This document shows, in pieces, positions 1 through 8,316 of a stretch of 64,000 bases of DNA; the first letter of the stretch is position 1, and each line of letters begins with the position of its first letter. This stretch comes from Pseudaeromonas paramecii (GTDB taxonomy: Bacteria > Pseudomonadota > Gammaproteobacteria > Enterobacterales > Aeromonadaceae): contig NZ_BAABFC010000007.1 in the NCBI RefSeq assembly GCF_039540575.1, positions 1 to 64,000 on the forward strand, in the 5' to 3' direction. Below the pieces are notes generated by a model. The model did no database searches and was not told where the DNA came from. It worked only from the letters and a program-made list of their open reading frames with translations. Made by a program: the position numbers and the translations under genes.

Positions 1-72
1 GCCAGTCTGGACTACCTGCCCCCAATCAGTCGTCTTCAATCCGTGAACAACCTGGTGGGTTTACACAGCTAG
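1..72 (+). CDS. C-terminal tail of an unidentified gene (partial)
   Basis: Frame 1 is open from the first base for 23 codons and ends at TAG (70-72). The residues read like a normal protein tail, with LPPISRLQSVNNLVGLHS at the end. It would meet the chemotaxis gene tail to tail with a 4-base overlap. Only the last residues are in the window, so no family can be named, and a chance open frame of this length is possible. Confidence 0.3.
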   Translation, partial: ASLDYLPPISRLQSVNNLVGLHS

Positions 73-2399
73 GTGGCAAAGCGCGCCACCAGTTCGTCGA
101 GCCGGCTGGAGAGCAGTTGCAGCTGTTCGGCCTCCTTGGCCACCCGTCCCGTGTGTTCCTCACCGGATTGAGACAGGGCGTGGATCTCGCCGATGTGCCG
201 CTCCATCTCCTTGACCGTGCTCTGCTGCTGCCCCAAGGCCGTGGTGATCTGGGCGTGCCTGTCCTGTACATCCCCCACCAGTTGGCGCAGCTGCTGGATC
301 TCGCTGGCGGTCTCTTCCACCAGCTGCAGGCTGCTCTGGGCATGCTGCCGGGTCTGGTTGCCCTGGCTCACCGACAGCTCGGCGGCCTGGCGCAGCTGGC
401 CGATGCGCTCCTGGATGTTGACGGTGGCACCCTGGGTACGGGCGGAGAGGGAGCGGACCTCGTCCGCCACCACCGCAAAACCGCGGCCCAGCTCGCCGGC
501 CCGGGCGGCCTCGATGGCGGCGTTGAGCGCCAGCAGGCTGGTCTGGGCGGCGATGCCGTTGATCTCCTCCAGCACGCTGCTGATGTCCTGGATCTGCTGG
601 CTCAGCTGGCCCATGGCGTCGGCCGAGGCCTGAGTGCCCTGGGCCAGTTGCTGGATGTCGCCGGCGGAGCGGTTGGCCTTGCCGGCACCGGCGGCGGTCA
701 CCGCATCGGCCTGGGTCATGGCATCGAAGGTGTCCTGGCTGTTGCGGGCCACCTCGTCGATGGAGGCGGCAAACTCCGTCATGGCGCTGGCGATGTTCTG
801 GGACTTGGCCCGCTGCTCCGTCATGCCGCTCAGGGTCTGGCTCATCTGCTGGCGTTGGCGCTGGGCCACCTGCTTGAGCTCGCCGGCAGCCGCCGTCACC
901 TCCAGCACGATCTGGCGTATGTTGCCGATGAAGGCGTTGAAGGCCACCGACAACTCACCGATCTCGTCCTGGCGCCGGGCACTGGCCAGCTGGACCCCCA
1001 GGTTGCCCTGGCCGCGGGCCAGCTCCTGGAAGGAGTCCACCAGCTCCCGCAGGGGCGACACCAGCTTGCGGGCCGTGGTGAGGCCCACCAGCACCGCCAG
1101 CACCACCACCACCAGCAGTATGATGAGGGTATCCCGGGTGAGGCTGCCCAGTATGCTGAGCAAGGAGGCGTTGGCCTCGTCCCGCATCATCTGGGCCACC
1201 ACCAGCCAGGTCTGGCCCATCACCTCCACCGGGGCAAAGGAGAGGATGGCCTGCCGACCGGCATAATCCGTCCCCTGGATCACCGCCGACTCACCGGCCA
1301 GACCCCGTTGCACCAGATCCTGGTCCAGCTGCAGGTAGCCGGTGGCGATGTGGCGATCCGCCATGGCCTGCAGGGCGGCGGGGCTCTGCTGCCCGCTGGC
1401 GCCCACCTCCGCCAGGAAGCGGTCCGGCTCGGTCAGCAGCAGGCGGCTGTCGGAGCGCGCCAGGCCGTCGGCCCCCACCAGGAAGGCCTCGCCGGTCTGG
1501 CCCAGGCCCAGGTTGGTCCACTGCTGGCGGCTGGTCATCAGATCGTTGAGCTGAGCCTGGGGCAGCTGCACTATCAAGCTGCCGAGGCGGCTCTCCCCCT
1601 CGAAGATGGGCACGCTCAAGAACGCCGCCGGGGCGCCGTAGGAGGGGAAATAGGGGCTAAAGTCGGTGAGGCGCACCTGACCGCGGTCCGCCTGCTGGGC
1701 GGCGTGCCAGGCGCGGGCCAGGCCGGAACTGGCCAAGGCCCCGCTGGCCAGGGGGGCGGCAAAATCCGCCTCCTTGAACACCGAGTAGACCACCCGGCCT
1801 TGCTCGTTGATGAGGAAGAGATCGTAGAAACCGAACTCGTCCAGCATCTTGCGGAACACCGGGTGATAGGTGCCGTGGTAGCGATCGTAGCGGGAGGCGA
1901 ACTTGCCCTTGGCCGCTGCCTGATCCAGCTTGGCCTTGGCCCCCAGGGGGTTGGGGTTCTGTGCCAGGTAGCGGGCCTGATAGAACTGCATGGCGCCGTC
2001 GGCCTGACTCAGATAGTCGTCCATCAGGCGGGCGTCCGCGGCCGGATCCTGCTGCTGATACTGCTTCAATACCGTCTGCTGATAAAAAACCTTGAGCGCA
2101 GCCTGCTCCTGGGCGTCGGGCTGGGCATCGGCCTCGAAGCCGTTGGCCAGATCCCGCATGGCCAGCGCCGTATTGGGGCTGTCCGCCAGGCTGGTGACTA
2201 TGGTCTGCAGTTGCTGGAAATAGTCGTGGATCTGCTCCCGCCGCACCTCCCGCACGGCGGTGAGCTTGTCGGCGGACTGCTGGTACAGGGCGCTGCCCAG
2301 CTGATCCGAGATGGAGAAACTGATCACCCCCATCGCACAAATAAGGGGCAACACGCCGGTCCCTAAAATGGCCAGCATCAGCTTGGTCTTAATTCTCAT
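69..2399 (-). CDS. methyl-accepting chemotaxis protein (transmembrane receptor)
   Basis: A 776-residue inner-membrane chemoreceptor that should sense a periplasmic ligand and signal through CheW/CheA. Visible domains in order: an N-terminal membrane segment (residues 8-30), a large periplasmic sensor of about 390 residues (Cache-like by size and position), a second membrane segment near 420-445, a HAMP linker with the P-x-R-E-L motif, and a long coiled-coil signalling domain. The hairpin tip motif EAARAGELGRGFAVVADEVR lies near residue 633. I chose the internal ATG at 2399 because membrane segment 1 follows it directly; an in-frame ATG 63 bases upstream adds residues without signal character. 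The gene stands alone. The ligand cannot be read from sequence. Confidence 0.93.
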   Translation of the reverse strand: MRIKTKLMLAILGTGVLPLICAMGVISFSISDQLGSALYQQSADKLTAVREVRREQIHDYFQQLQTIVTSLADSPNTALAMRDLANGFEADAQPDAQEQAALKVFYQQTVLKQYQQQDPAADARLMDDYLSQADGAMQFYQARYLAQNPNPLGAKAKLDQAAAKGKFASRYDRYHGTYHPVFRKMLDEFGFYDLFLINEQGRVVYSVFKEADFAAPLASGALASSGLARAWHAAQQADRGQVRLTDFSPYFPSYGAPAAFLSVPIFEGESRLGSLIVQLPQAQLNDLMTSRQQWTNLGLGQTGEAFLVGADGLARSDSRLLLTEPDRFLAEVGASGQQSPAALQAMADRHIATGYLQLDQDLVQRGLAGESAVIQGTDYAGRQAILSFAPVEVMGQTWLVVAQMMRDEANASLLSILGSLTRDTLIILLVVVVLAVLVGLTTARKLVSPLRELVDSFQELARGQGNLGVQLASARRQDEIGELSVAFNAFIGNIRQIVLEVTAAAGELKQVAQRQRQQMSQTLSGMTEQRAKSQNIASAMTEFAASIDEVARNSQDTFDAMTQADAVTAAGAGKANRSAGDIQQLAQGTQASADAMGQLSQQIQDISSVLEEINGIAAQTSLLALNAAIEAARAGELGRGFAVVADEVRSLSARTQGATVNIQERIGQLRQAAELSVSQGNQTRQHAQSSLQLVEETASEIQQLRQLVGDVQDRHAQITTALGQQQSTVKEMERHIGEIHALSQSGEEHTGRVAKEAEQLQLLSSRLDELVARFAT

Positions 2400-2590
2400 C
2401 CCTACTCCTAACCACCAGGATATGTTCCATCCATTACGGGCAGAGGCAGAAGCAATAACCAAGCCAGCGAAAGTCCCCAGTTCGGCTAGCCCGGCCAGAG
2501 GGCTGGCCAGAGGGGCAACGGGCTCAAAAGACCGGGCCCTTGCGCGTCAGCGCCAGCGGCACAGGGGCGCAGCTGGCCAGGCATGGGATG

Positions 2591-2613
2591 AAAAACCAGG
2601 GCGGACGCCCGGG
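2591..2613 (-). terminator. hairpin terminator after the small ORF 2615-2890
   Basis: On the minus strand an 8-bp GC-rich stem (CCCGGGCG / CGCCCTGG, loop TC) is followed by GTTTTTC. It lies directly after the stop of the small minus-strand ORF, which mildly supports that ORF being transcribed. Confidence 0.5.
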
Positions 2614-2614
2614 C

Positions 2615-2890
2615 TTACTGTTCCTCCACCGGACTGGCGTTGCCCTGGCGGGCCGCCGTCTGCGGGGAGGCCACCAGCGGGGAAGGAGCGGGCTCCGGGT
2701 TGGTGAAGGCGCCATGGCGGTAGTGTGGCGAGGCCTGCAGGCGGCTTAGCCGCTCGCCGATGGGCTCGCCGCCGCTCTGCTGGGCTGGAGAAGTCTGCGG
2801 GGCTTGCCGTAATTTGATAGCCGCGACGATGGCGAGCAAGTGTGCAGGGTAGCCAATCGAAAAAGAGGGGGATGAAGCCACAAAACACAA
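2615..2890 (-). pseudogene. small ORF, possibly a remnant of an MBL-fold hydrolase N-terminus
   Basis: This 91-codon minus-strand ORF has a weakly hydrophobic start and then a stretch reading GERLSRLQASPHYRHGAFTNP. From memory, that resembles the segment just after the membrane anchor of bacterial UlaG-like MBL-fold hydrolases (pattern SPxYRDGxFxN). The several hundred residues of the metallo-hydrolase itself are absent: the frame soon ends and a terminator follows. It may be a decayed fragment or an unrelated small protein. It starts within the tRNA-Thr terminator region and no good ribosome site is visible. The family resemblance is an impression and has not been searched. Confidence 0.3.
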
Positions 2891-2927
2891 AGGGTCAGCC
2901 TCATGAATAAGCTAACCCTTTGTTTTA
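2880..2927 (-). terminator. rho-independent terminator of tRNA-Thr
   Basis: Downstream of the tRNA on the minus strand, AAACAAAGGGTTAGC pairs with GCTGACCCTTTGTGTTT and a T-rich tail follows. Confidence 0.7.
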
Positions 2928-2929
2928 TA

Positions 2930-3005
2930 TGGTGCCGGTAATAGGAGTCGAACCTACGACCTTCGCATTACGAATGCGCTGCTCTACCAACTGAGCTATA
3001 CCGGC
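2930..3005 (-). tRNA. thrW: tRNA-Thr (anticodon CGT)
   Basis: A complete 76-nt cloverleaf with encoded CCA (complement of 2930-2932). The anticodon loop TTCGTAA gives anticodon CGT, decoding ACG. The acceptor stem GCCGGTA pairs with TACCGGC, and the T-loop GGTTCGACTCC is canonical. It closely matches the enterobacterial thrW sequence. Confidence 0.97.
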
Positions 3006-3136
3006 GGCTGCTGTATTTTGCCCTTATTGTCTGACAGATCAATCCCCTGGAGTTGTCTTGTCTCACAATCTGCCGGTTTGGCGGTGCGTTTGCCGCTTTT
3101 TTGTGCGCTTAGCCGCCGGCGGGGCTGGGCCCACCG

Positions 3137-3823
3137 TCAGTCGAGGAAGTCGCTGACCTCTTTTTGCTGGTAGTCGGTCAGCTGTTGCCAGGGCAGGGGG
3201 CTGGGCAGGGCCGGCGCCAGGGTGGCGCGCATATGGTACTGGCGATAGCCGTCCTGGGTCTGACGGTCGATGGCCAGGGCCAGCTGCAGGCTGTCGGACC
3301 AGAGCACCCGCAGGATCTGGTCGCCCTGACGGCGTTCATACCAGCGGCTGTCGTGTTCGCCGGTCTCGCCGGTGGCGGTCAGCTCCTTGAGCTGGGCCGG
3401 GTCAAACAGCCGGCTCAGTTGCGCCCAGTCGGGGCGAAAGCCCGCCTGGCCGTATTCGGTGGCCGGGTAGAAGACTCGCTGTTTATGGTCGCCGTCTACG
3501 TATTCCAGATGAAACTGGCCATCGGCATCCTGGGTGACCCAACGGGCCGCCATCTCGGGGATGAAGTGCTTGTGAGGGGTCTTGCTGTGTTCGTGCTGCT
3601 GCTCGAAGGCGTGACGCACGGACTCGGGGATCTGGCGTTCGCTCCACAGGGTATGGCCCTGGCGGATCCAGGTCTCGCGGTAGCTGTGGCGCTGGTCGAT
3701 GCCGTCGGCACTCATCTCGCGGCTGTCAAACTGCAATGTGGCCATCAGATCCGGCATTGGGCTGGCCCACAGGGCCGGGCTCAGCAGGGCCAGCAGGCCG
3801 AGGAGGGGGCGGAGGGATTGCAT
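3137..3823 (-). CDS. exported hypothetical protein, third gene of phosphatase operon
   Basis: A 228-residue protein with a clear Sec signal peptide (MQSLRPLLGLLALLSPALWA). The mature part is polar and rich in His, Gln and aromatic residues, with no membrane segment and no motif I recognise. I chose ATG 3823 because AAGGA lies about 8 bases upstream; an upstream in-frame ATG would place a polar tail before the signal peptide. It is 56 bases downstream of, and co-oriented with, the two alkaline phosphatase genes. A periplasmic accessory role in phosphate or phosphoester use is therefore inferred from context only. Confidence 0.7.
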   Translation of the reverse strand: MQSLRPLLGLLALLSPALWASPMPDLMATLQFDSREMSADGIDQRHSYRETWIRQGHTLWSERQIPESVRHAFEQQHEHSKTPHKHFIPEMAARWVTQDADGQFHLEYVDGDHKQRVFYPATEYGQAGFRPDWAQLSRLFDPAQLKELTATGETGEHDSRWYERRQGDQILRVLWSDSLQLALAIDRQTQDGYRQYHMRATLAPALPSPLPWQQLTDYQQKEVSDFLD

Positions 3824-3879
3824 AGGGTGTCCTTGTCGCATGAAGGGGCCACGGCAGGGGCTTGCCGTGGCCGGATGGA

Positions 3880-5259
3880 TCACAGGCCCATGGCGCTCTT
3901 GATCTTGCCGAACACCTGGGTGTTGTCCAGGGTGCCCTTGAAGGTTTCGGCACCGGCGCCGTCGGCAAACAGCATCACATCGCCGCCACCGTGGGTTTCG
4001 GAGGAGAGCTTGACGCCGCTTTCTTGCAGGTAGTCATCGGCCATCACCTGCTCTGAGGTCAGGTCTTCGCGGACTTCCTTGCGGTTGGGGCCGTTGCCGA
4101 AGGCCAGGGTGGTGATGGCGTTGCCGTCCAGATCTCGCTTCACAGTGAGATCGCTGCCTTCCTTCACCAGATCCAGGATGGGGTTGCCCAGGGCGGAGTA
4201 GCCGTTGATGGTCATGGTGTGGTCGTGATCCGCGGTCACCACGATCAGGGTGTTCTCCCGATCCACCTTGTCCAGGGCGGTCTGGATGGCCTCATCGAAG
4301 GCGACGGTATCCTGCAGCGCCCGCTTGGCATTGGTGCCGTGCAGGGCGTGGTCGATACGGCCCCCTTCCACCATCAGGAAGTAGCCCTGCTCGCCGGTGG
4401 CCAGCAGGTCGATGGCCTTGGCGGTCATCTCCGCCAGTGACGGCTCTGTGCTGCTGGCGTCGGCCTGGCGATCCAGGTCGTAGGCCAGGTGGGAGGTCTT
4501 GGAGAAGAGGCCGATCACCCGGGACTGGCTGGCCGGATCCAGGGCCGCCAGTTCGGACTGGGTGGTCACGCTGCTCCAGCCCTGGCTCACCAGCTCGGCC
4601 GGCAGATCCCGGCCGTCGGCGCGGCCCTTGGGGTTGCTGGTGGCGTCATAGGGGGTCCAGTAGTTGGCGCCGCCACCCATCAGCACATCCACTCCATCAC
4701 CCAGGGCGCTGTTGAAGCCGCTGCCGCCGGGGATCGCTTGGGCGGCGATGTCGTAGTAGGCGTTGCGATGACAGATGTGGGCGAAGGTCGCCGCCGGGGT
4801 GGCGTGGGTCAGCTCGGTGGTGGTGATGGCGCCTACCTTCTTGCCGGCGGCCTTGGCCAGCTCCAGCAGGGTGGTGGCGGCCTCACCATTGCCGGTGCTG
4901 CAACCGGACAGACCGGAATTGCCGTTGGCGTCCTTTTTCACCGACTCGGCCACCGTATCGCTGCTCATGGAGATGACTTCGTTGTTCATCTTCACCCCTG
5001 TCATGTAGGCGGACATGGAGGGCGCGGAGTCGGTGGTCTGGGCATCGTTGGAGAAGGTCTTGATCCGCGCGGTGCGGGGCAGGGTCTCCATGGTCAGCTG
5101 GCCGGCTTCACCCACCTTGTAGATGCGGCTGGCGGTGACAGTGGTGGGGCCCATGCCATCGCCCAGAAAGAAGATGACGTTCTTGGCGGTGGCGGCCGAG
5201 GCCTGGGTGGCCATCAGAGCGGACAGCAAGGCGCTGGCCAGCAGGGTCTTGTTAAACAT
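3880..5259 (-). CDS. phoA: secreted alkaline phosphatase (PhoA family)
   Basis: A 459-residue periplasmic phosphomonoesterase. A signal peptide ends at about residue 22 (ATQASA). The metal and catalytic motifs of the family are present: LGDGMG at 32-37, the nucleophile segment TDSAPS with Ser78, EGGRIDHALH, and TADHDHT. The size matches E. coli PhoA. It is co-oriented with the lipoprotein paralogue, whose stop is 22 bases upstream, and with the exported protein downstream, so the three probably form one transcript. The family releases phosphate from organic esters during phosphate limitation. The PhoA-type assignment is firm; the substrate range is not visible. Confidence 0.93.
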   Translation of the reverse strand: MFNKTLLASALLSALMATQASAATAKNVIFFLGDGMGPTTVTASRIYKVGEAGQLTMETLPRTARIKTFSNDAQTTDSAPSMSAYMTGVKMNNEVISMSSDTVAESVKKDANGNSGLSGCSTGNGEAATTLLELAKAAGKKVGAITTTELTHATPAATFAHICHRNAYYDIAAQAIPGGSGFNSALGDGVDVLMGGGANYWTPYDATSNPKGRADGRDLPAELVSQGWSSVTTQSELAALDPASQSRVIGLFSKTSHLAYDLDRQADASSTEPSLAEMTAKAIDLLATGEQGYFLMVEGGRIDHALHGTNAKRALQDTVAFDEAIQTALDKVDRENTLIVVTADHDHTMTINGYSALGNPILDLVKEGSDLTVKRDLDGNAITTLAFGNGPNRKEVREDLTSEQVMADDYLQESGVKLSSETHGGGDVMLFADGAGAETFKGTLDNTQVFGKIKSAMGL

Positions 5260-5281
5260 GGGTGTAGGCTCCTTGAGTCGG

Positions 5282-6697
5282 TTACAGAGCGGCCGCGGCC
5301 TTGATCTTGTCGAATACGGCGGTGTTTTCCATCACACCGTGGAAGCTGTCGGCCCCCTGGCCGATGGCGCCGAGAAACACATCGGTGCCGCCGTGGGACT
5401 CGCTACCCGGGGTGCCGGTCTTGAACACCACCTCCTGGCGGTAGTCGTCGGCGCTGGTGGTGTCGTCATCCAGGGCCTCACGGGGGCCGTCGATGCGGTT
5501 GGAGCCGTTACCGAAGCCGATGATGGTGTAGGGGGCGCCATCGGCGTCGGTGGCGGGTTCACCGGCGCTGCTGCCGCCGTAGTTCTTCACCACCCCGAGG
5601 ACGCCGGCCTGGCTCGCGGTGGTCTTGCCGGTCCGTTGGGCGTAGCCATTGAGCACCAGCGTGTGGTCATGGTCGGCGGTGACCACGATCAGGGTCTCGG
5701 ACAGGTCGGGGTCGATCACCTTCATCTTGTCCAGCGCCGTCTTGATGGCGTTGTCGAAGGCGACGGTATCCTGCAGGGCCCGCTTGGCGTTGGTGTCGTG
5801 CAGGGCGTGGTCGATGCGCCCGCCTTCCACCATCAGGAAGAAGCCCTCTTCCTTGCTGCCCAGCATGTCGATGGCCTTGGCAGTCATCTCCGCCAGGGAC
5901 GGCTCCGTGGGGGCATCCCCGTTGAGGCGGTCCAGGTCATAGGAGAGGTGGCTGCTGTTAAACAGCCCCAGCAGGCGCTTGCTGGTGTCGGCGGCCACCA
6001 GCTCGTTGAGGTTGCTGGCGTACTGGTAGTCCAGGGCCTGCAGCTCACTCACCAGATTGCGCTCGTCGCTGCGACCGCCGCCGGCACTCTTGGGCAGGAA
6101 GTATTTGCGGCCGCCGCCGAGGATGAGATCCACCCCATCACCCAGGGCGCTGTTGAAGCTGTCGGTGCCCGGTACCAGTTGGGCGGCGATGTCATATTCC
6201 AGATCCCGGTTACAGATGTGGGAATAGGTGGCGGCAGGGGTGGCGTGGGTCACCCGGGTGCTGGTGACCACACCTGTGCCCATGCCCTTGGCCTTGGCCA
6301 GCTCCAGCAGGGTGGTGACGGCGCTACCGGCGCTGTCGGCACAATCGTCTTCCTGGGTGGCGTTGGCATCCATGCTGATGACGCCGTTGTTGCTCTTGAC
6401 GCCGGTCATGTAGGCGGCCATGGAGGGGGCGGAGTCGGTGACCTGGGAATCGTGGGAATAGGTCTTGAGAAACGCCGTCTCCGGCAAGGTATCTATGGTC
6501 AGGTTGCCGTCTTCCCCTACGGCATAGATGCGGGCAGCGGTCAGGGTGGTGATCCCCATGCCGTCGCCCAGGAAGAAGAGCACATGTTTGGCGGTTTTCA
6601 CGCTCGGGCTGCTGCTGCGGGCGCTGTCGTCATCACTGTTGCAACCGGCCAGCAAGAGGCCGCCACACAGCAGGGCGAGGGGGGCAAGTCGTTTCAT
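5282..6697 (-). CDS. lipoprotein alkaline phosphatase (PhoA family)
   Basis: A 471-residue alkaline phosphatase with a type II signal peptide: MKRLAPLALLCGGLLLAGC, lipobox LAGC with Cys19. Ser and Asp follow the Cys, so outer-membrane anchoring is plausible. The catalytic motifs match its neighbour: LGDGMG, TDSAPSMAAYMTG, EGGRIDHALHD and TADHDHT. ATG 6697 is chosen because AAGGAG lies 10 bases upstream and the signal peptide starts there. It is the first gene of a three-gene operon. The two enzymes share motifs but differ widely elsewhere, including an insertion in this one around residues 330-370. That indicates an old duplication or separate acquisition. Confidence 0.92.
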   Translation of the reverse strand: MKRLAPLALLCGGLLLAGCNSDDDSARSSSPSVKTAKHVLFFLGDGMGITTLTAARIYAVGEDGNLTIDTLPETAFLKTYSHDSQVTDSAPSMAAYMTGVKSNNGVISMDANATQEDDCADSAGSAVTTLLELAKAKGMGTGVVTSTRVTHATPAATYSHICNRDLEYDIAAQLVPGTDSFNSALGDGVDLILGGGRKYFLPKSAGGGRSDERNLVSELQALDYQYASNLNELVAADTSKRLLGLFNSSHLSYDLDRLNGDAPTEPSLAEMTAKAIDMLGSKEEGFFLMVEGGRIDHALHDTNAKRALQDTVAFDNAIKTALDKMKVIDPDLSETLIVVTADHDHTLVLNGYAQRTGKTTASQAGVLGVVKNYGGSSAGEPATDADGAPYTIIGFGNGSNRIDGPREALDDDTTSADDYRQEVVFKTGTPGSESHGGTDVFLGAIGQGADSFHGVMENTAVFDKIKAAAAL

Positions 6698-6755
6698 TCT
6701 GCGTAAGCTCCTTTTGGATATGCTCCTTTGTTCAGGCGGCTCGATGCTAGGCGGC

Positions 6756-6790
6756 TTATGTGACAGCCAATGTGAAAACATGTGAATAAT
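6756..6790 (-). promoter_or_regulatory. Pho-box-like direct repeats upstream of the phosphatase operon
   Basis: On the minus strand, three direct TCACAT repeats occur, one of them within TGTCACAT. Their starts are 10 and 12 bases apart, and they lie about 60-90 bases before the operon start. PhoB sites are direct repeats of a CTGTCAT-type unit every 11 bp, so this fits loosely and suits the downstream genes. The spacing is imperfect and no -10 was assigned. Confidence 0.45.
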
Positions 6791-6991
6791 CTGCAACATT
6801 GGGCGGTATTGTTACCGTCTGGCACTGTGATCAGGGCCAAGGGCTCAATTAACGGCCAGTTGCTCACAAAACTTGGATTTTTCAGCAATTTTTGAGGGAA
6901 ACAGTGGTATCTTGTCGGCCCGTTGCTAAAAAAGTGTTCATGGTAAGGAAGATAAAACACTCCATTTGAGCCATTTAAGAGGAGAAAGAGC

Positions 6992-8221
6992 ATGTTGAAC
7001 TTTGAATTTCAGAACCCGACCAAAATCCTATTTGGTGAAGGCCAGATCGCAGCCCTTGGGCGAGAAATTCCAGAGAATGCCCGTATTCTCATTACTTATG
7101 GTGGCGGCAGCGTGCTGCGCAATGGTGTGCTAGATGAGGTGAAGAGTGCCTTGTCTGGGCGCCAACTCTTTGAATTCGGCGGTATCGAGCCCAATCCCAC
7201 CTATGAGACCCTGATGAAGGGACTCGAGATCATCAAGGCCGAGAGCATCAACTTCTTGCTGGCCGTGGGCGGCGGCTCAGTGATCGACGGCACCAAGTTT
7301 TTGGCGGCGGCGGCCTGCTGGGAACTGGGTGATCCCTGGGACATTCTGCTGCACGCCGGCAAGGGTATTCATCGTGCCCTGCCATTAGGAACCGTGTTGA
7401 CCCTGCCGGCCACGGGGTCGGAGATGAACTGCGGCGCCGTCATCAGTCGCGCCAATCGCCAGATCAATCTGCCTGCAGGCGGCGGTTCGGTGAACGCAGG
7501 GGTGCAATCTGTGATCACCCAGAGCTACAACGAGAAGCTGTTCTTCACCAATCCCCTGGTCTATCCGCGCTTCTCCGTGCTGGATCCCAGCAAGTGCTAT
7601 ACCCTGCCGGCCCGCCAGGTGGGCAATGGCATCATCGACAGCTTCGTGCACGTCACCGAGCAATACCTGACCTATGTCACCGGGGCTAAGGTGCAGGACC
7701 GGCTGGCCGAAGGTCTGCTGCTGACCCTGATCGAAGAGGGGCCGCGGGCTCTGGCGGAGCCGGAAAATTACGAGGTGCGGGCCAACCTGATGTGGACCGC
7801 CACCCTGGCCCTCAATGGCCTGATTGGTGCCGGTGTGCCCCAGGACTGGACTACCCACATGATTGGCCATGAACTGACGGCCCTGTTCGGCATGGATCAT
7901 GCCCAAACCCTGGCGGTGGTGCTGCCGGCTCTGCTGACCCTGCAGCTGGATGAGAAGCTGGACAAGCTGGTGCAGTATGGCGAGCGGATCTGGGGTATCA
8001 CCGAGGGAGCGGACAAGGCGCGTGCCGAGGCGGCCATCGCCCAAACCCGCGCCTTCTTTGAATCCGTGGGGGTTGCCACCCGTCTGTCCGATTACGGAGT
8101 GAAGGAGGAGAATCTGGGGGAGGTATTGGAGCGCCTCAATCAGCACGGCTTCGTGATCCTGGGGGAGCACCAGTCCGTCACCCTGGAGCGGGTGCGTCAG
8201 ATCCTGCTGGCAGCCCTCTGA
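6992..8221 (+). CDS. yqhD: YqhD-type NADPH-dependent aldehyde reductase (iron-containing ADH family)
   Basis: A 409-residue cytosolic enzyme that reduces short-chain and lipid-peroxidation aldehydes to alcohols with NADPH. It closely resembles E. coli YqhD throughout: the nucleotide-binding GGGSVIDGTKF, then LPATGSEMN, and NGLIGAGVPQDW. Metal ligands correspond to Asp216, His220, His289 and His303, at the same relative spacing as in YqhD. The protein is 22 residues longer than YqhD because of an insertion around residues 148-172, just before the metal-binding half. A strong ribosome site (AGAGGAGA) precedes the ATG. Two hairpin terminators follow the gene. Confidence 0.93.
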   Translation: MLNFEFQNPTKILFGEGQIAALGREIPENARILITYGGGSVLRNGVLDEVKSALSGRQLFEFGGIEPNPTYETLMKGLEIIKAESINFLLAVGGGSVIDGTKFLAAAACWELGDPWDILLHAGKGIHRALPLGTVLTLPATGSEMNCGAVISRANRQINLPAGGGSVNAGVQSVITQSYNEKLFFTNPLVYPRFSVLDPSKCYTLPARQVGNGIIDSFVHVTEQYLTYVTGAKVQDRLAEGLLLTLIEEGPRALAEPENYEVRANLMWTATLALNGLIGAGVPQDWTTHMIGHELTALFGMDHAQTLAVVLPALLTLQLDEKLDKLVQYGERIWGITEGADKARAEAAIAQTRAFFESVGVATRLSDYGVKEENLGEVLERLNQHGFVILGEHQSVTLERVRQILLAAL

Positions 8222-8237
8222 GGCCGCCTACACTCAA

Positions 8238-8256
8238 GGGAGCCGAACCGGTTCCC
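8238..8256 (+). terminator. first hairpin after yqhD
   Basis: GGGAGCCG pairs with CGGTTCCC around a three-base loop, followed by TCTTTCC. It is a weaker terminator than the next one. Confidence 0.45.
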
Positions 8257-8266
8257 TCTTTCCTGC

Positions 8267-8294
8267 AAGGAGCCGCTATGGCTCCTTTATTTTT
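8267..8294 (+). terminator. strong terminator between yqhD and rubredoxin
   Basis: AAGGAGCC pairs with GGCTCCTT around GCTAT, followed by TATTTTT. It lies only 22 bases before the rubredoxin start codon. Confidence 0.8.
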
Positions 8295-8316
8295 GGCCCA
8301 ACACAGGAGAGTGCAC

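Noticed and set aside
117..2366. Very long plus-strand open frame opposite the chemotaxis gene
   Set aside because: Its Gly/His/Leu-rich translation is the usual mirror of a GC-rich coding strand, and the minus-strand product has full receptor motifs. Similar mirrors occur opposite gyrA, uvrB, nrdD, phoA and others.
3880..6697. Two phosphatase genes as an assembly duplication
   Set aside because: The proteins share motifs but differ greatly elsewhere, in signal peptide type and in length, so they are true paralogues.
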